Positions 36,001 through 47,183 of a DNA stretch of 64,000 bases are shown piece after piece. The notes beneath the pieces are model-generated. The model was not told the DNA's origin. It worked only from the letters and a program-made list of their open reading frames with translations, and searched no databases. The DNA lies in NCBI GenBank assembly GCA_031772625.1, contig CM062818.1:211909742-211973741 (forward strand), given 5' to 3'. Position numbers and translations under genes: made by a program. Within the stretch, counting starts at the first letter, position 1; the number at the start of each line of letters is the position of its first letter. The stretch comes from Pinus tabuliformis (lineage: Eukaryota > Streptophyta > Pinopsida > Pinales > Pinaceae).

Positions 36001-37581
36001 AGTTTCCACCTCATATTATGATGAACCCTCAGATGCCATGACTGCTGTTTATATACTGTATTAAGGCTGCCCTCTGATGATGGTGAAGCTGAGTGTTGTT
36101 TGTGATATCTGCCACCAAGGGGAACAATGAAACAAAGGGAGTATTAGGAGGGGAGTAATGTAATGGGAATAGGGGTTATAGGGAGAATTTTGTTTAGGGA
36201 TATGTAGGGGTTTTGGGTATTTTGATAGGTTAGTGTTTGGGGTTTTAATAAGGTAGGGTTTGGGGTTTTTATTGACCAATAGGAGGAGGGGAAAGGGAAT
36301 ATGAGTTTGGTAGTGTTAGGGTAGTGATAATAGGAAAAATGGCATAGGGAAATAAGGAAAAGTGGTAGGGTAGGAAAAATAGAGCCTTGGTATCAACATA
36401 CACTTATACAACCCTAGCATCAATGGTTTTTTGGTGTTTTCTTGTGGTTGAATTTATGAAATTTGTTGCATTCAATCATAGGCATAAAACCACCATATCA
36501 CTCATAAAATTTTATGAACAAGTGATGTTTCGAGCCTACCTTACAATTGATGTGCTTCACAAAAAATTTGATGGAATTTTGGCACGTTTCTGGTGCTTTG
36601 TCTGTGTGCACTGCGCGCAAAACCCAGTGCGCCGTGCTCTGGGTGTTCGCCGTGCCAGTTAGGAATTTGCACTGCGGGCGGGCTCTGTGTGTGCCGCGCC
36701 AGTTAGGAATTTTCACTGCGGGTGGGCTCTGTGTGCGTTGCGCCCTGTGTGTGCGCTGCGCCCCTGCCTATATGCGCCGCGCCCCTGCCTATATGCGTCG
36801 CGCGCCTGTAATGGCCTCCAAACTTGCTCCAAACCACGCGATTGCACTCTCCACGAATTTGCAATGTTTTCACTCTGCCTTTGATTACACAATGACTTTG
36901 ATTTTGGTGGGAATTTGTATATATAGACTTAGAGGTCATGATTTAAATTTTTCTTTTTCAAAAAACCCACTTTCTAATGTTATGTTTGACACTTTTTACT
37001 GACTTTAAAACAACCCTGATTTTCAATTTTCCTCTGAAATTTTAGCTCAAATGATGAAATTTTCGGCACTTTTTGCAGGGATTGCATGACAGGGCATTTG
37101 GCCACGGAAACCATGACTGCGCCTAGAGAAATCAACTGTCGATCTTTTTGAAAATTTTATCGCCAATGAAACTGTTTGACTTTTCTTCAAAACAGAGTTT
37201 TGAAGAACAGTTGAAGTTTATCAATATGACGATGAAACTCTGTGAATCATTACTTTGTAAGGGCCTCTCTCTGGCCTACATGGCTTTACATGGACATATT
37301 TAAAGACCAAACTAATAAATCCCTAGACCTAAAGATCGAAAATGACCTTTGTCCATTAAAGGACCAAACCTTGACTGTCATGGACTTTGGGTGATCAATG
37401 ACAAAAGACCTAAGCCAGCAGGAGCCAGACATGAGGGGAAATGACTAGCATGACCTTTCTCCTTCAGATTATGGAATGCCCCTAGCGGAATGCAGCTGAG
37501 TGAATGGAGTGGGACACCTAAAAATGAAATGCATAAAGAGTTTTGATCTCTGACGGAGGGCTGACCAGACCGACTCTAACA
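33089..37581 (-). repeat. Element F 3' LTR (left copy)
   Basis: This is the direct repeat of 39794-44203. It holds the sense ORF region 34524-36039 and a GC-rich minisatellite with two 44-base units (36654-36697, 36698-36741) and two 21-base units (36760-36780, 36781-36801). The - strand TATA-like sequence CTATATATAC lies near 36915-36925. The motif GCGCCGCGCC or close variants recurs (near 34101, 34427 and 36776). Confidence 0.92.
34524..36039 (-). pseudogene. ORF region inside element F 3' LTR (fossil)
   Basis: The likely start is the ATG at 36039. The N-terminal part (36009-35698) has GEQAPRRHHRSGKHVRDEPN and GVTFTLTPETISVATGIPNV; the middle part (35679-35269) has KDEYAPLMKLIMKYFSCEGR, YAYHIRLLMHFTKVRMMNLP and GISWEDFIS; the C-terminal part is acidic and then coiled-coil-like (QRRRVELTSLEQEINEDGEA). 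The F-T-L-T-P-E-x-I...TGIPNVGE segment resembles the 'putative plant transposon protein' modules of Athila/Tat accessory ORFs, by memory only. It is broken, with about four interruptions. The ORF runs in the sense direction of F. Confidence 0.75.
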
Positions 37582-38079
37582 TTGGCTCCAATGGGGGATG
37601 GTAGCTCCTTGGAGGTGCCAAGAATAGTAGATCTTTGGGTGAGTAGACAGTGCCTTCGTCCATTGGGCTATGGAGTCCATTATTCTGACAAACCAACATG
37701 ACTCAATTTATTGACTAAAACTTGACTCAAACTGACTCAATGCAAACTGAAATGACTGAAAAAACTTGACTCTAACAAACTAACTCAAAATACTAAGAAC
37801 TGAACTTAAAAATTAAAGCTTGGTGGTAGTACATGACCACCTGCATTTCTTACAAGACTATATATCATCAAACTATATCAAACTGCCAATGTAACCAATC
37901 AAGAATATGGCTTCTTGACTGATTCTTCTGATCAGATCTTCTGGTCAACAATTGATACTGGTAACTGGGCCTCCAAAAACATAATTGACCATGATCTCCT
38001 TCATCACTGAATATTGCAATAATGACCTTCACTGCTGAATGTAGCAGATTTTCCATTGGATCATGAGAAACATGAAGAT
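37582..38079 (-). other. Element F 3' internal spacer
   Basis: No ORF of note. The end next to the LTR reads, on the + strand, TTGGCTCCAATGGGGGATGG, nearly the same as in element C. No classical purine run is seen on the element strand, so the plus-strand primer is not identified with certainty. Confidence 0.55.
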
Positions 38080-39018
38080 TTACCTCCTGCTGAGGAAACA
38101 AGATGTCTTTTTCTTTTGATTCTGATCTTCCTTCATAATGTACTTCAGAAAAAGTATGTTCCTGGTCCTAATTTTTTTTGAACAAGCAGATGAGCGGATT
38201 TCCTCTTCAAAGAACACTTCAAAACATGAAACATATGAGGAAGAGTCTGAAAAACAATCCTGAATGTTCTGCTCTTCAGTAGCCTGAATGTATGGTAGGT
38301 CACCTTCATATGATATGACAATCAAATTTTCTTTGCATTCATCAATCATGAGAAAAGAAACTTCGAATGATTCTTTAAACCCAAGCATGACATTTCTATC
38401 ATCTACCAACGATTCATCCAAGGAACCTTTTTCACTTACTTGAACAAAATTCTCATCTTGCTGTTCATGATATGACTGGATTACCTCTTCATGAAGACTG
38501 TGTTCTGATGACATGAGAACATTTGGATCCAAAACTCTATCTTCTTCATCCCATATGATTTCAGCAACAGAGTTCTCTTTCATGGGACTTAGTACAAGGT
38601 TTTCTTGGTCACCATAATCCAAATCTGGATCTGAAAGGGTTGACTTAACGTTATCACATTCTGAAAGTAGAAGTGGACTTCCTTGCATGCTGTCTTCTTC
38701 TATGGACAGATCCGAAACGACACTTTTTCTTTCATCACTTTCAGCCATATGGAATTCTTCAACATGCTGATCTATAAAGCTATTCACCAGACTGTCATCC
38801 TTTTGAAAAGAGGAAGAAGTTTCACCAACACTTTCTTGACCATGTGTGTACTGCAAATCTGCTTTAGCTTGAGCTGGAACATAACCGTGCAAGAGTTGAC
38901 CTATCTCGTCTTCAGACAAATGAGATAATACCTTTTGTTTCCTTTCGCTCAAACAGTGATTGTCTTCATTAATTTCAAGTGAAGGTGTATATAAATATTC
39001 CTCATACTGCTGATCCAT
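38080..39018 (-). CDS. Element F internal ORF, 312 codons, acidic, unknown
   Basis: A single open frame starts MDQQYEEYLYTPSLEINEDN and ends in a short basic tail (MKEDQNQKKKTSCFLSRR). The protein is very acidic, rich in Glu, Asp and Ser, with repeated short blocks such as LSEDEIGQLLHGYV and SLHEEVIQSYHEQQDENF. I see no membrane segment, zinc finger or enzymatic motif. It lies just downstream of the gag-like fragment and could be the C-terminal part of a gag polyprotein or an accessory protein. It looks whole, but whether the ATG is a true start or an internal Met of a longer gag frame cannot be told. Confidence 0.6.
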   Translation of the reverse strand: MDQQYEEYLYTPSLEINEDNHCLSERKQKVLSHLSEDEIGQLLHGYVPAQAKADLQYTHGQESVGETSSSFQKDDSLVNSFIDQHVEEFHMAESDERKSVVSDLSIEEDSMQGSPLLLSECDNVKSTLSDPDLDYGDQENLVLSPMKENSVAEIIWDEEDRVLDPNVLMSSEHSLHEEVIQSYHEQQDENFVQVSEKGSLDESLVDDRNVMLGFKESFEVSFLMIDECKENLIVISYEGDLPYIQATEEQNIQDCFSDSSSYVSCFEVFFEEEIRSSACSKKIRTRNILFLKYIMKEDQNQKKKTSCFLSRR

Positions 39019-39180
39019 TTCATGTAATTCCTATTGATTGTCAAGATGCAAAATTCTTTCCTCTTCCATCGTACTACAATCTTGATTCTGCTATAAATTT
39101 TCATGATCATCTTCATGCTGCTGAAATGGGTTTTCACACAGGGCTTCCATAATCTCGTCATCCATGAAATTATCATCTTC

Positions 39181-39580
39181 TTAATATTTTTCAAGGCTTT
39201 CAATAAAACCATCAGCATATTTGCAACATTCATGAACTAAGTTTAATGCTGGATAAGAGTCTTCATACTTCTTAATGAACAAGGCATGAAAATCCTTTAA
39301 ACTGTAAATACAAGCAGGCGGAAAACTTTCATACCAAGATTGGGCTTCACCTTGTAGAGTGGTCAGGAATATCTTCCTCAAGAAATCTTCAGGAAAATCA
39401 ACCTTCAACTTGCGAATATGCATGTGAAATCAAACTATATGTAAAGCAGCATCCTTATTACCATCATCTTTAAACGTAGGTAGATTCCTTGACCAATCTA
39501 TCTTCGGAATTTTATTTGGAAAACCTGGGATGTGATCTCGGCTCATGGGAGTGTATCTTCTTGCAATCCGCTCCATTAAA
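39181..39580 (-). pseudogene. Element F gag-like fragment (fossil)
   Basis: The open piece at 39423-39181 reads like a gag capsid domain: FPEDFLRKIFLTTLQGEAQS followed by WYESFPP, LKDFHALFIKKYED. A further decayed part upstream (to about 39580) has IPGFPNKIPKIDWSRNLPTF in the same direction. It lies about 200 bases from the primer binding site, the normal place for gag. Confidence 0.75.
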
Positions 39581-39772
39581 AAAAAATCTCAAAGCTACTG
39601 ATCCCTCTGTAGTGGAGTCACCATGAAGCACTGGTTTCTGGATTCTTCAGTGAATGGAGTCGCCAGGTGTGATTTCAGCCTTCTTATGTTTGATCGCTGT
39701 TCACCATCAACAATCAGCTCTGAACTTGAGATATGTATTGGGGCAAAACAATCTTCAAGCAAACCATTTTCT

Positions 39773-39790
39773 TCCCCAGCGGAGTCGCCA
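39773..39790 (-). promoter_or_regulatory. Element F primer binding site, tRNA-Arg
   Basis: On the - strand TGGCGACTCCGCTGGGGA starts three bases after the 5' LTR. It has the same 11-base core (TGGCGACTCC) and the same three-base spacing as element C, and fits the 3' end of a plant tRNA-Arg. Confidence 0.82.
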
Positions 39791-39793
39791 CTA

Positions 39794-42700
39794 TGTTAGC
39801 ACCTAAATCTGCCCTAGGCTGAAGGAAGGAAAAATTCAGGGTAACCACAAACCACGCTCAGTCTTGTAGCTAGCCCTACCAGAACAGGAGAGGGATCTCT
39901 CCGAGTCACGCTCAGTGAATAGATAAGCAAAAAAAACGGTCTGAGATGACTTACAGTAAGTGAACAGGGATACAAGAAACAATTTTTATGAATGACTGAG
40001 CTTCTGGGATGGTATGGGACCAATGGTCAGCAAAGAACAGAGAATCTAATACAAAGGCACAGATTACTTCGTGAGGAAAGGTAGGCAGAAAGTGTAGCAA
40101 TTTAGTTTGAAATAACGCGGTATGGAGAGATTGTTTAGGAGAGTGAAAAGGGCATAGGAACATGAATCCTTTTCAACAGAAGAAGAACATTGAACATGAA
40201 ATTTTCCCACAGGCAGAGCAATAAAATTGAATTCTACCTTATCTAACTCATAAAATTTCACTGGAAATGAACATGAATTGAATTATGAAACATAACGAAA
40301 TACATATGTTAACATAAGAGACACATTTGCTACACTCACAACCACATGAATCTCATGAAACAGAGCCGCTGCCTTTCATTAATTCTCTGTCAAAAATATA
40401 CAGTGAAGAAGCAAAGTTTCTTTCCCACAGTCTCCCAAAAGTTACAAGCCAACCAACCCTTTGCAAATAGTTTGCATACAATATATAGAATGTGCCATGA
40501 AGAGATAGAACACCCAGGGGTTGGAGAGTTACTCGAATAATTATGAAATGGAAGTGGAAAGCCAACCATTAGCTACAGGTGCAGCGTTACAAACATGACA
40601 AATGGCTTGGGTGACCGTTTGCCTTCCTTTGCCACGTGGATAGAAGCCAATCTGGAGTGAAAATAATTTAAATGCCACCTTAGGTGCCAAAAAACTGAAA
40701 TTTAGATGAGCGGGCCCACTTGGAGAAGTCGCGAATCGAAATTTCGCGAAACGGAGGTAAAATTGGGCTTTTTTCATCTATGCGCCGCGCCATTTTCTGT
40801 GTGCACGATGCCACTTTGGAGCCTATTTTGAGGCACTTACAGGAGTCCAAGATGTGCCCAAGTGTGCTTGTTGGAAAGCCTGTCCTATCTACTTTATAAC
40901 CCAAGTAGAAGTTATGAATTTGGTGCTCATTTGCCCCTCTAAATCTTCATTCTCCCAAGACCTCTTCCTGTGTGTCAAAATCTAAGGGGTAGAGAGGTCA
41001 TTTTTTGGGTGTTTTTGACCTCCTGGAGACTCCGATCTTGCCCAAATTTCTTGTCCAAGCACCAGTAGTCGTGATTTTTCATGATGAATCCAAAAATTCA
41101 AACCATTCTTCATTTGGAGCTCCCAATTTTTAGCGCCGTGCCACTGGGAGAAAAAACCTGTGTTTTGCCCAAAAATTTGTCATGTGACCAAAATTTCCCC
41201 AAATTTCTTGAAATTTGGGCTGGAGGTCCTCTATGAAGTGCTTAGTTGTGCCAAGGAAGCTTCAACCAAGATTCGAAGCTGATCTTTCTCTTTTGCCTCT
41301 TTTGTTTCTTTGCTCAATTTTGCCTTCAAGCTCTTTATCCTACCTTTGCACTCATATTCCGTGCCCTGTAATGGAAGGCCATGTGTCTCAGCAAAGCATG
41401 GTCCTTGTCAGCCTTGTCTAGTAGCCTCTCCAAATGCATGTTGACTCTCTCGAGATTGGCCTCCTGATCCTCATTGATCTCTTGCTCCAATGACGTGAGC
41501 TCAACTCTTCTTCTTTGTGCAGCTTGGCGATGCTCACGAATGTTTTGTAGCTCCATGATCGCCTGCTGATCCTCCAACTATTTTTTCCTCTATTCTAGGT
41601 ATTTCATGTTCCACTTATCCCTCTCCAATTCAAGGGATAAGGCCTCAATCACTAATTGCTGCTCCTAGATGATCTCTCTAAGCTCTGCATTTTTCGGTTC
41701 TGTATCTGTCTCATCATCATGAAGGAGAACGAATTCAGTCTCTCGTTCACCTGATGGCTCACTTGAAGGCCCCTCATCATGCATTGGATCCTTATCTCTA
41801 TCATGTTCCTGTGTCATCGATGTAGGAAGCGAGGCCCCTTCCACCCCAGGTGGAGATAACACTCGCTTTGCTACCGCAAACAAATGTCTACTGCCTCTCT
41901 GATAGGTGATGAATACTGGCATAGTAGCAGTCTCATGGCGCTCATATTGATGTGAAGGACCACCTATCTCATGCTCTGCCTCTGATACTACCTGTGGAGT
42001 GCTGAAGAAGTCACGAGAGATGAAGTCCTCCCAAGAAATGCCCTGCAATCCCAATTGATGATCCACCAAAATCCGGATAAGAGCAAAGTGATAAACACTG
42101 TTGAGCTGCTACTGAGGGGTCTTATGCTGCATGAAATTTTTCATCCTCTCTATGTTCCCGCAAATGAAAAATGGGAGGTTCATCATCCACACTCTGGTAA
42201 AGTGCATGAGCAACCTGATGTGATAGGCATATAGGCAAGAAAACCTCCCCTCATAACTGAAGTACTTCATGATCAATTTCATGAGCGGAGCATACTCATC
42301 TTTAAAAAATCTGAATGGGAAGACTCTTGTGAGATGCCTCAAACAAATTGCCTTAATGTAAGGCTCATAATGATGCCTATCCACCTTCTTTTTCTTATGC
42401 CACTGTTCTCCAACATTTGGTATGCCTGTTGCCACTGAGATAGTTTCGGGTGACAATGTGAAGGTGACCCCGGCCAAGATAGACTAACCTCCATGTAGGT
42501 GAAGCACAAAAAGATGGGCCAACTCATGATGAACTCTAACATTTGCCACCCTTTGACAAAATCCAAAACATGCTAGGTACTGGAAACATGACATAGCAAG
42601 AGGGCATGCCTGCAATTCAGTGAGGGTGTTTGGCTCATCCCTAACATGTTTTCCACTCCTATGATGTCTCCTGGGGGCCTGTTCTCCTGATGCTATATCA

Positions 42701-44203
42701 CTGTGAGTTTCCACCTCATACTCTGATGAACCCTCAGATTCCATGACTGTTGTTTATATATTGTATTAAGGCTGCCCTCTGATGATGGTGAAGCTGAGTG
42801 TTGTTTGTGATATCTGCCACCAAGGGGAACAATGAAACAAAGGGAGTATTAGGAGGGGAGTAATGTAATGGGAATAGGGGTTATAGGGAGAATTTTGTTT
42901 AGGGATATGTAGGGGTTTTGAGTATTTTGATAGGTTAGGGTTTGGGGTTTTAATAAGGTAGGGTTTGGGGTTTTTATTGACCAATAGGAGGAGGGGAAAG
43001 GGAATATGAGTTTGGTAGTGTTAGGGTAGTGATAATAGGAAAAATGGCATAGGGGAATAAGGAAAAGTGGTAGGGCAGGAAAAATAGAGCCTTGGAATCA
43101 ACATACACTTATACAACCCTAGCATCAATGGTTTTTTGGTGTTTTCTTGTGGTTGAATTTATGAAATTTGTTGCATTCAATCATAGGCATAAAACCACCA
43201 TATCACTCATAAAATTTGATGAACAAGTGATGTTTCGAGCCTACCTTGCAATTGATGTGCTTCACAAAAAATTTGAGGGAGTTTTGGCACATTTCTGGTG
43301 CTTTGTCTGTGTGCGCCGCGTGCAAAACCCAGTGCGCCACGCCAGTTAGGAATTTTCACTGCGAGCAGGTACTGTGTGCGCCGTGCCCTGTGTGTGCACC
43401 GCACCCCTGCCTATATGTGTCGCGCGCCTGTAATGGCCTCCAAACTTGCTCCAAACCACGCGATTGCACTCTCCACGACTTTGCAATGTTTTCCCTCTTC
43501 CTTTGATTGCACAATGACTTTGATTTTGGTAGGAATTTGTATATATAGACTTGGAGGTCATGATTTAAATTTTTCTTTTTCAAAAAACCACTTTCTAATG
43601 TTATGTTTGACACTTTTTTACTGACTTTAAAACAACCCTGATTTTCACTTTTCCTCTGAAATTTTAGCTCAAATGATGAAATTTTCGGCACATTTTGCAG
43701 GGATTTCATGACAGGGCATTTGGCCACGGAAACCATGACTGCGCCTGGAGAAATCAACTGTCGATCTTTTTGAAAATTTTATTGCCAATGACACTGTTTG
43801 GATTTTGTTCAAAACAGAGTTTTGAAGAACAGTCGAAGTTTATCAATATGACGATGAAACTCTGTGAATCATTACTTTGTGAGGGCCTCTCTCTGGCCTG
43901 CATTGATTTACATGGACATATTTAAAGACAAAACTGATAAATCCCCAGACCTAATGATAAAAAATGTCCTTTGTCCATTAAAGGACCAGACCTTGACTGT
44001 CATGGACTTTGGGTGATCATTGACAAAAGACCTAAGCCAAAAGGAGCCAGACATGAGGGGAAATGACTAGCATGACCTTTCTTCGTCAGATTATGTCATG
44101 CCCCTAGCGGAATGCAGCTGAGTGAATGGAGTGGGACACCTAAAAATGAAATGCATAAAGAGTTTTGATCTCTGACGGAGGGCTGACCAGACCGACTCTA
44201 GCA
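39794..44203 (-). repeat. Element F 5' LTR (right copy)
   Basis: This is the direct repeat of 33089-37581, 4410 bases. It is shorter mainly because the GC-rich minisatellite has one unit of each kind here instead of two. It holds the second LTR ORF copy. A TATA-like sequence on the - strand lies near 43540-43550. Confidence 0.92.
41231..42744 (-). pseudogene. ORF region inside element F 5' LTR (fossil)
   Basis: Second copy of the ORF at 34524-36039, starting MESEGSSEYEVETHSDIASG at 42744. Open pieces include 42477-42109 (GVTFTLSPETISVATGIPNV, KDEYAPLMKLIMKYFSYEGR) and 42069-41665 (GISWEDFISRDFFSTPQVVS, then an acidic stretch). The same block order as the left copy is kept. It is broken, with about four interruptions. 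Confidence 0.75.
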
Positions 44204-44515
44204 TGGGGAAGACTGTGTGAAACAGAGTATAGGTTTCCTGTTCAACAATTCTGTTCCTGATCCCTAAGTTTTGTTCCTGTTGTAGGAAATCATATCCTAT
44301 TCTCCACCCCAGTATTCTCATGCATTCAACAAACTTGAAGAGAAATGAGCATATGGGTTTTTAGGAACAGAGCCTTGGTATGCTTTGGTGTTTCCTTGAT
44401 CACACCCATGTATTGTAGAGAGCGCACACACTCTGAATTTGATCCTTCCTTGTTAAATTTGAAAACGTGGGAGGTTGTTGTTCAATTGTTGTTCAATTGG
44501 CCTCCTGCATCATTT

Positions 44516-44530
44516 TGGTATCAGAGCAGG
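44516..44530 (+). promoter_or_regulatory. Element D primer binding site, tRNA-iMet
   Basis: TGGTATCAGAGCAGG lies three bases after the LTR end. TGGTATCAGAGC is the standard complement of the plant initiator tRNA-Met 3' end used by many LTR retrotransposons. Confidence 0.92.
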
Positions 44531-47183
44531 AATTTGTGAATTTTGCGTTGTGCTGATTTTTGTCACAGAGCCATTGTCTCTAAGAAATTTCTGATTTGTG
44601 GATCTATGTTGGCGCATTAAAGTTGGGAGACCTGGGTCAGACATTTGCATCGAAATCGTAGCCTATCATTATCCTGGTGTCAATGTACATATTTTTCTAC
44701 GATGCTACTTTGGTTTCATTTCCATTTTAAATTGTGGAATCACTGGGTCGAAGCATTTTAATTTGAAATTGTAGTATTTTCTTATTCGAAACTCGGTCGA
44801 ATGCTAGATTTATTGCTAGATCTAACTTGTAGTTGAAGCAGAAGTCGCCATAGTAGGTCTAGACATTTTGCAAAACAAAAAAAAAATTATTGTGGACCTT
44901 GCTATTCAGTAAAGTGCATGTGAAGCGTTTCTCGTTTTGAAAGACCCGATATTATAGTAATCAGCGATGACTATCCCGGTTGTTGATTAAACATCCTTCA
45001 CGTGGAAGCTTCATTGCAACGTTTAATCATATATTGAACTGATTGTCATAGATTGCTATGGTTTGAACACTGGATTGCCAACTGTATTTGGGATCTACGT
45101 GGCACAAATCTTGTGCAGAGTGAAGTCTGTATTTTGGGATGCTATTGATCGATGTTTCTCTAAGGAGACAATCCTACATAGTTTGATTACGACAAAAGTG
45201 AAGAGAAGAATCAGATGTGAATCTAATTGTGGTAAAAAATTCTTATTTGATTTTGAAATTGGTGATTAATAAATTGATTTTTGAAGAACAGTAAAGGGAT
45301 AGAAGAAAAATCTACTTTGGGAGAAAGTAGATCAGATTATTGAAAGGACAAATTGAGAAAATTGTTTATGAAGGGATAGTGAAAAACTGCAACAACAACA
45401 TGTGTTCAGAAAATTGGACAGTGAGGTATGGTCTTCATGATTTCAGTTAATTAATGATGAATTATTGATTGAAAAATTCTATGAAGATGTTTGATAATTG
45501 TAGAGAAGAACAAGTAGAGTTTTTGATGATGATGGCAACAAACCTATCCAACTAGAGGTTGGAAGAAAGGAGAAAGGTGACTGAGTGCAGCAGCCAGAGG
45601 AGCAGTGAGGCTCTAAAATGTTCAAGAGATTGAACCAAGAGAGAGAATACCTAGGAAGAGATGAAGCTCAGAGAGGAAGCTTGATAGGGTATTGGGTAGT
45701 AAGAGAATAATGCTACAAGAAAAGGCTATGTTGCAGATCACCAATCAGGCACGGATGAGCTCATGAAGGAAGATGGCCATGGAGGGTCATAGAAGAGGTT
45801 CTAGAGAATTCCATATAGGTAAGATGAGTAATGAGGAGCGAGAGAGAAATCTTGCAGTGATGAGAGTACATTTGGAGATACTATAGGGATGGCTACAAGA
45901 GAAAGAGAATGAAGACCAAAGGCATGGTTGGATTATGAAAAGGAAAGTCCAATGGCATAAATTACAAGTGAAGTGGGAGCATAGAGTGAATACTTAGTTA
46001 AAGGAAGAGTTACTTAGATTAAATGAGTATATGAAGGAAGTTTTCTTATGTGAAACAGAACATGGTCCATTGATTTCTGAAAGTAATGAAGAGATAGAGG
46101 GAAAATCTATTGAGGAACTGAATCATATGAAGGATTCAGAGCGGCAAGAAGCCTTGATGTCTGAAGCATCAATCAAGACCGAAAGGTATTGTATTTTAAA
46201 AACTAATGATTTGTGTATGGTTGCAGGTATGACACAGGGTGATGAACACACTTTAGAGTTTGTTAAGAAGGAGGAGTAGAATATGAAATATGCTCAAATT
46301 AAGACTGAGATAGAAAGATCTCAGAAACGAAAGGAGACAGAAAGGTCTCATGGAAATTCATAGCAGAATATTGGAGTTGGTAACAGTAAAGATTGGAATA
46401 GTAGATATGAGTTAAGATATGAAGATGAAGAAAAGGTATTTACTATGCCTAATGAGTTGGGAATACTTAAGCATGATGATTTAGATTTAGCAGAGGAAGA
46501 AGGACCATTTGATGATGGGTCAACAACAAGTGAAGGTATTGAAAATTATGTAAAGTTTTCAAATTCTACTCCAATTAAAATTATTGAATTATATAGAAAA
46601 TTAGACCTTCAAAGAAGAAAGTTGGAAAAGCAGAGGATAAATGTTCAGGATAAATTACTGAAGAAGGAAGACAAAGAAATTGTCATGAATAAAAATCATG
46701 AAGAAGAAGTTATTAGTTGCAATAAACAAAAGCAGAAGATTATCTTGGAAGACAATGTGGAAGCAATTGAAAAGGTGTGAAATTATATTAAAGACAACAG
46801 TGAACAAGAGAGTAAGGATAAAAGGGCGGCAACAAGAATGAGAGTTCAGCAATCAATAGTTGAAGGCAATCACCAATCGGAGGATATACTGGACAAAGAG
46901 ATTGAAATGATAAGAAGGATAATGATAAAGGCGTCTCAGAAGAAGACAATAGAAGGAAAGAAAAGAAGCAGCAGTAAGAGGAAGACAACAGAAGAATGTG
47001 AGAGCATAGCAAGTGGGAAATTGCAAAATAAGGTATGGAAACATGGAAAGCAGCAACAGGCAATGGAAACAACAAAACGACTGAAAGAAAAAGATAAATT
47101 ACATAACAAAGTATGGGATCCAAGAGGAAAAAGTTTAGAAACACATGATTTTGAGAACATGATTATTTTCTACTTTGGGAGTC
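44531..47183 (+). other. Element D internal region, no recognisable gag or pol
   Basis: The first 1.5 kb has no ORF of note. Open stretches at 46031-46279, 46445-46780 (DLQRRKLEKQRINVQDKLLK) and 46838-47224 encode Lys/Glu/Gln-rich sequence that would form coiled coils and has no family I recognise. They may be remnants of one long charged ORF or chance products of A/G-rich composition. No clear polypurine tract precedes the 3' LTR (the bases are ACTTTGGGAGTC). Confidence 0.6.

Larger units (their letters stand above)
33089..44203 (-). mobile_element. Element F: long-LTR element without pol, Tat/Ogre-related signals
   Basis: F is 11,115 bases with LTRs of 4493 and 4410 bases and an internal region of only 2212 bases that codes on the - strand for a gag-like fragment and one 312-codon ORF, with no protease, RT, RNase H or integrase. 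The ends are TGTTAG...TAACA. The target-site duplication is AGGGG (33084-33088) and TGGGG (44204-44208); the uninterrupted D LTR has TGGGG at 48671-48675, an empty site. The primer binding site is tRNA-Arg. F is the youngest datable layer, with LTRs about 3-4 percent different by eye. It must have depended on enzymes from another element. Confidence 0.9.
31605..44512 (+). repeat. Element D 5' LTR, split by element F
   Basis: The left part is 31605-33088 and the right part 44209-44512. Together they match 47184-48979. The TATA box TATAAAT lies at 32017-32023. The LTR ends CCTCCTGCATCA at 44512, followed at once by the primer binding site. Confidence 0.9.

Noticed and set aside
46788-47160. - strand open stretches rich in Leu, Phe and Ser that look like membrane proteins
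   Set aside because: They mirror A/G-rich, Lys/Glu-coding sequence of element D and have no start context or family similarity.
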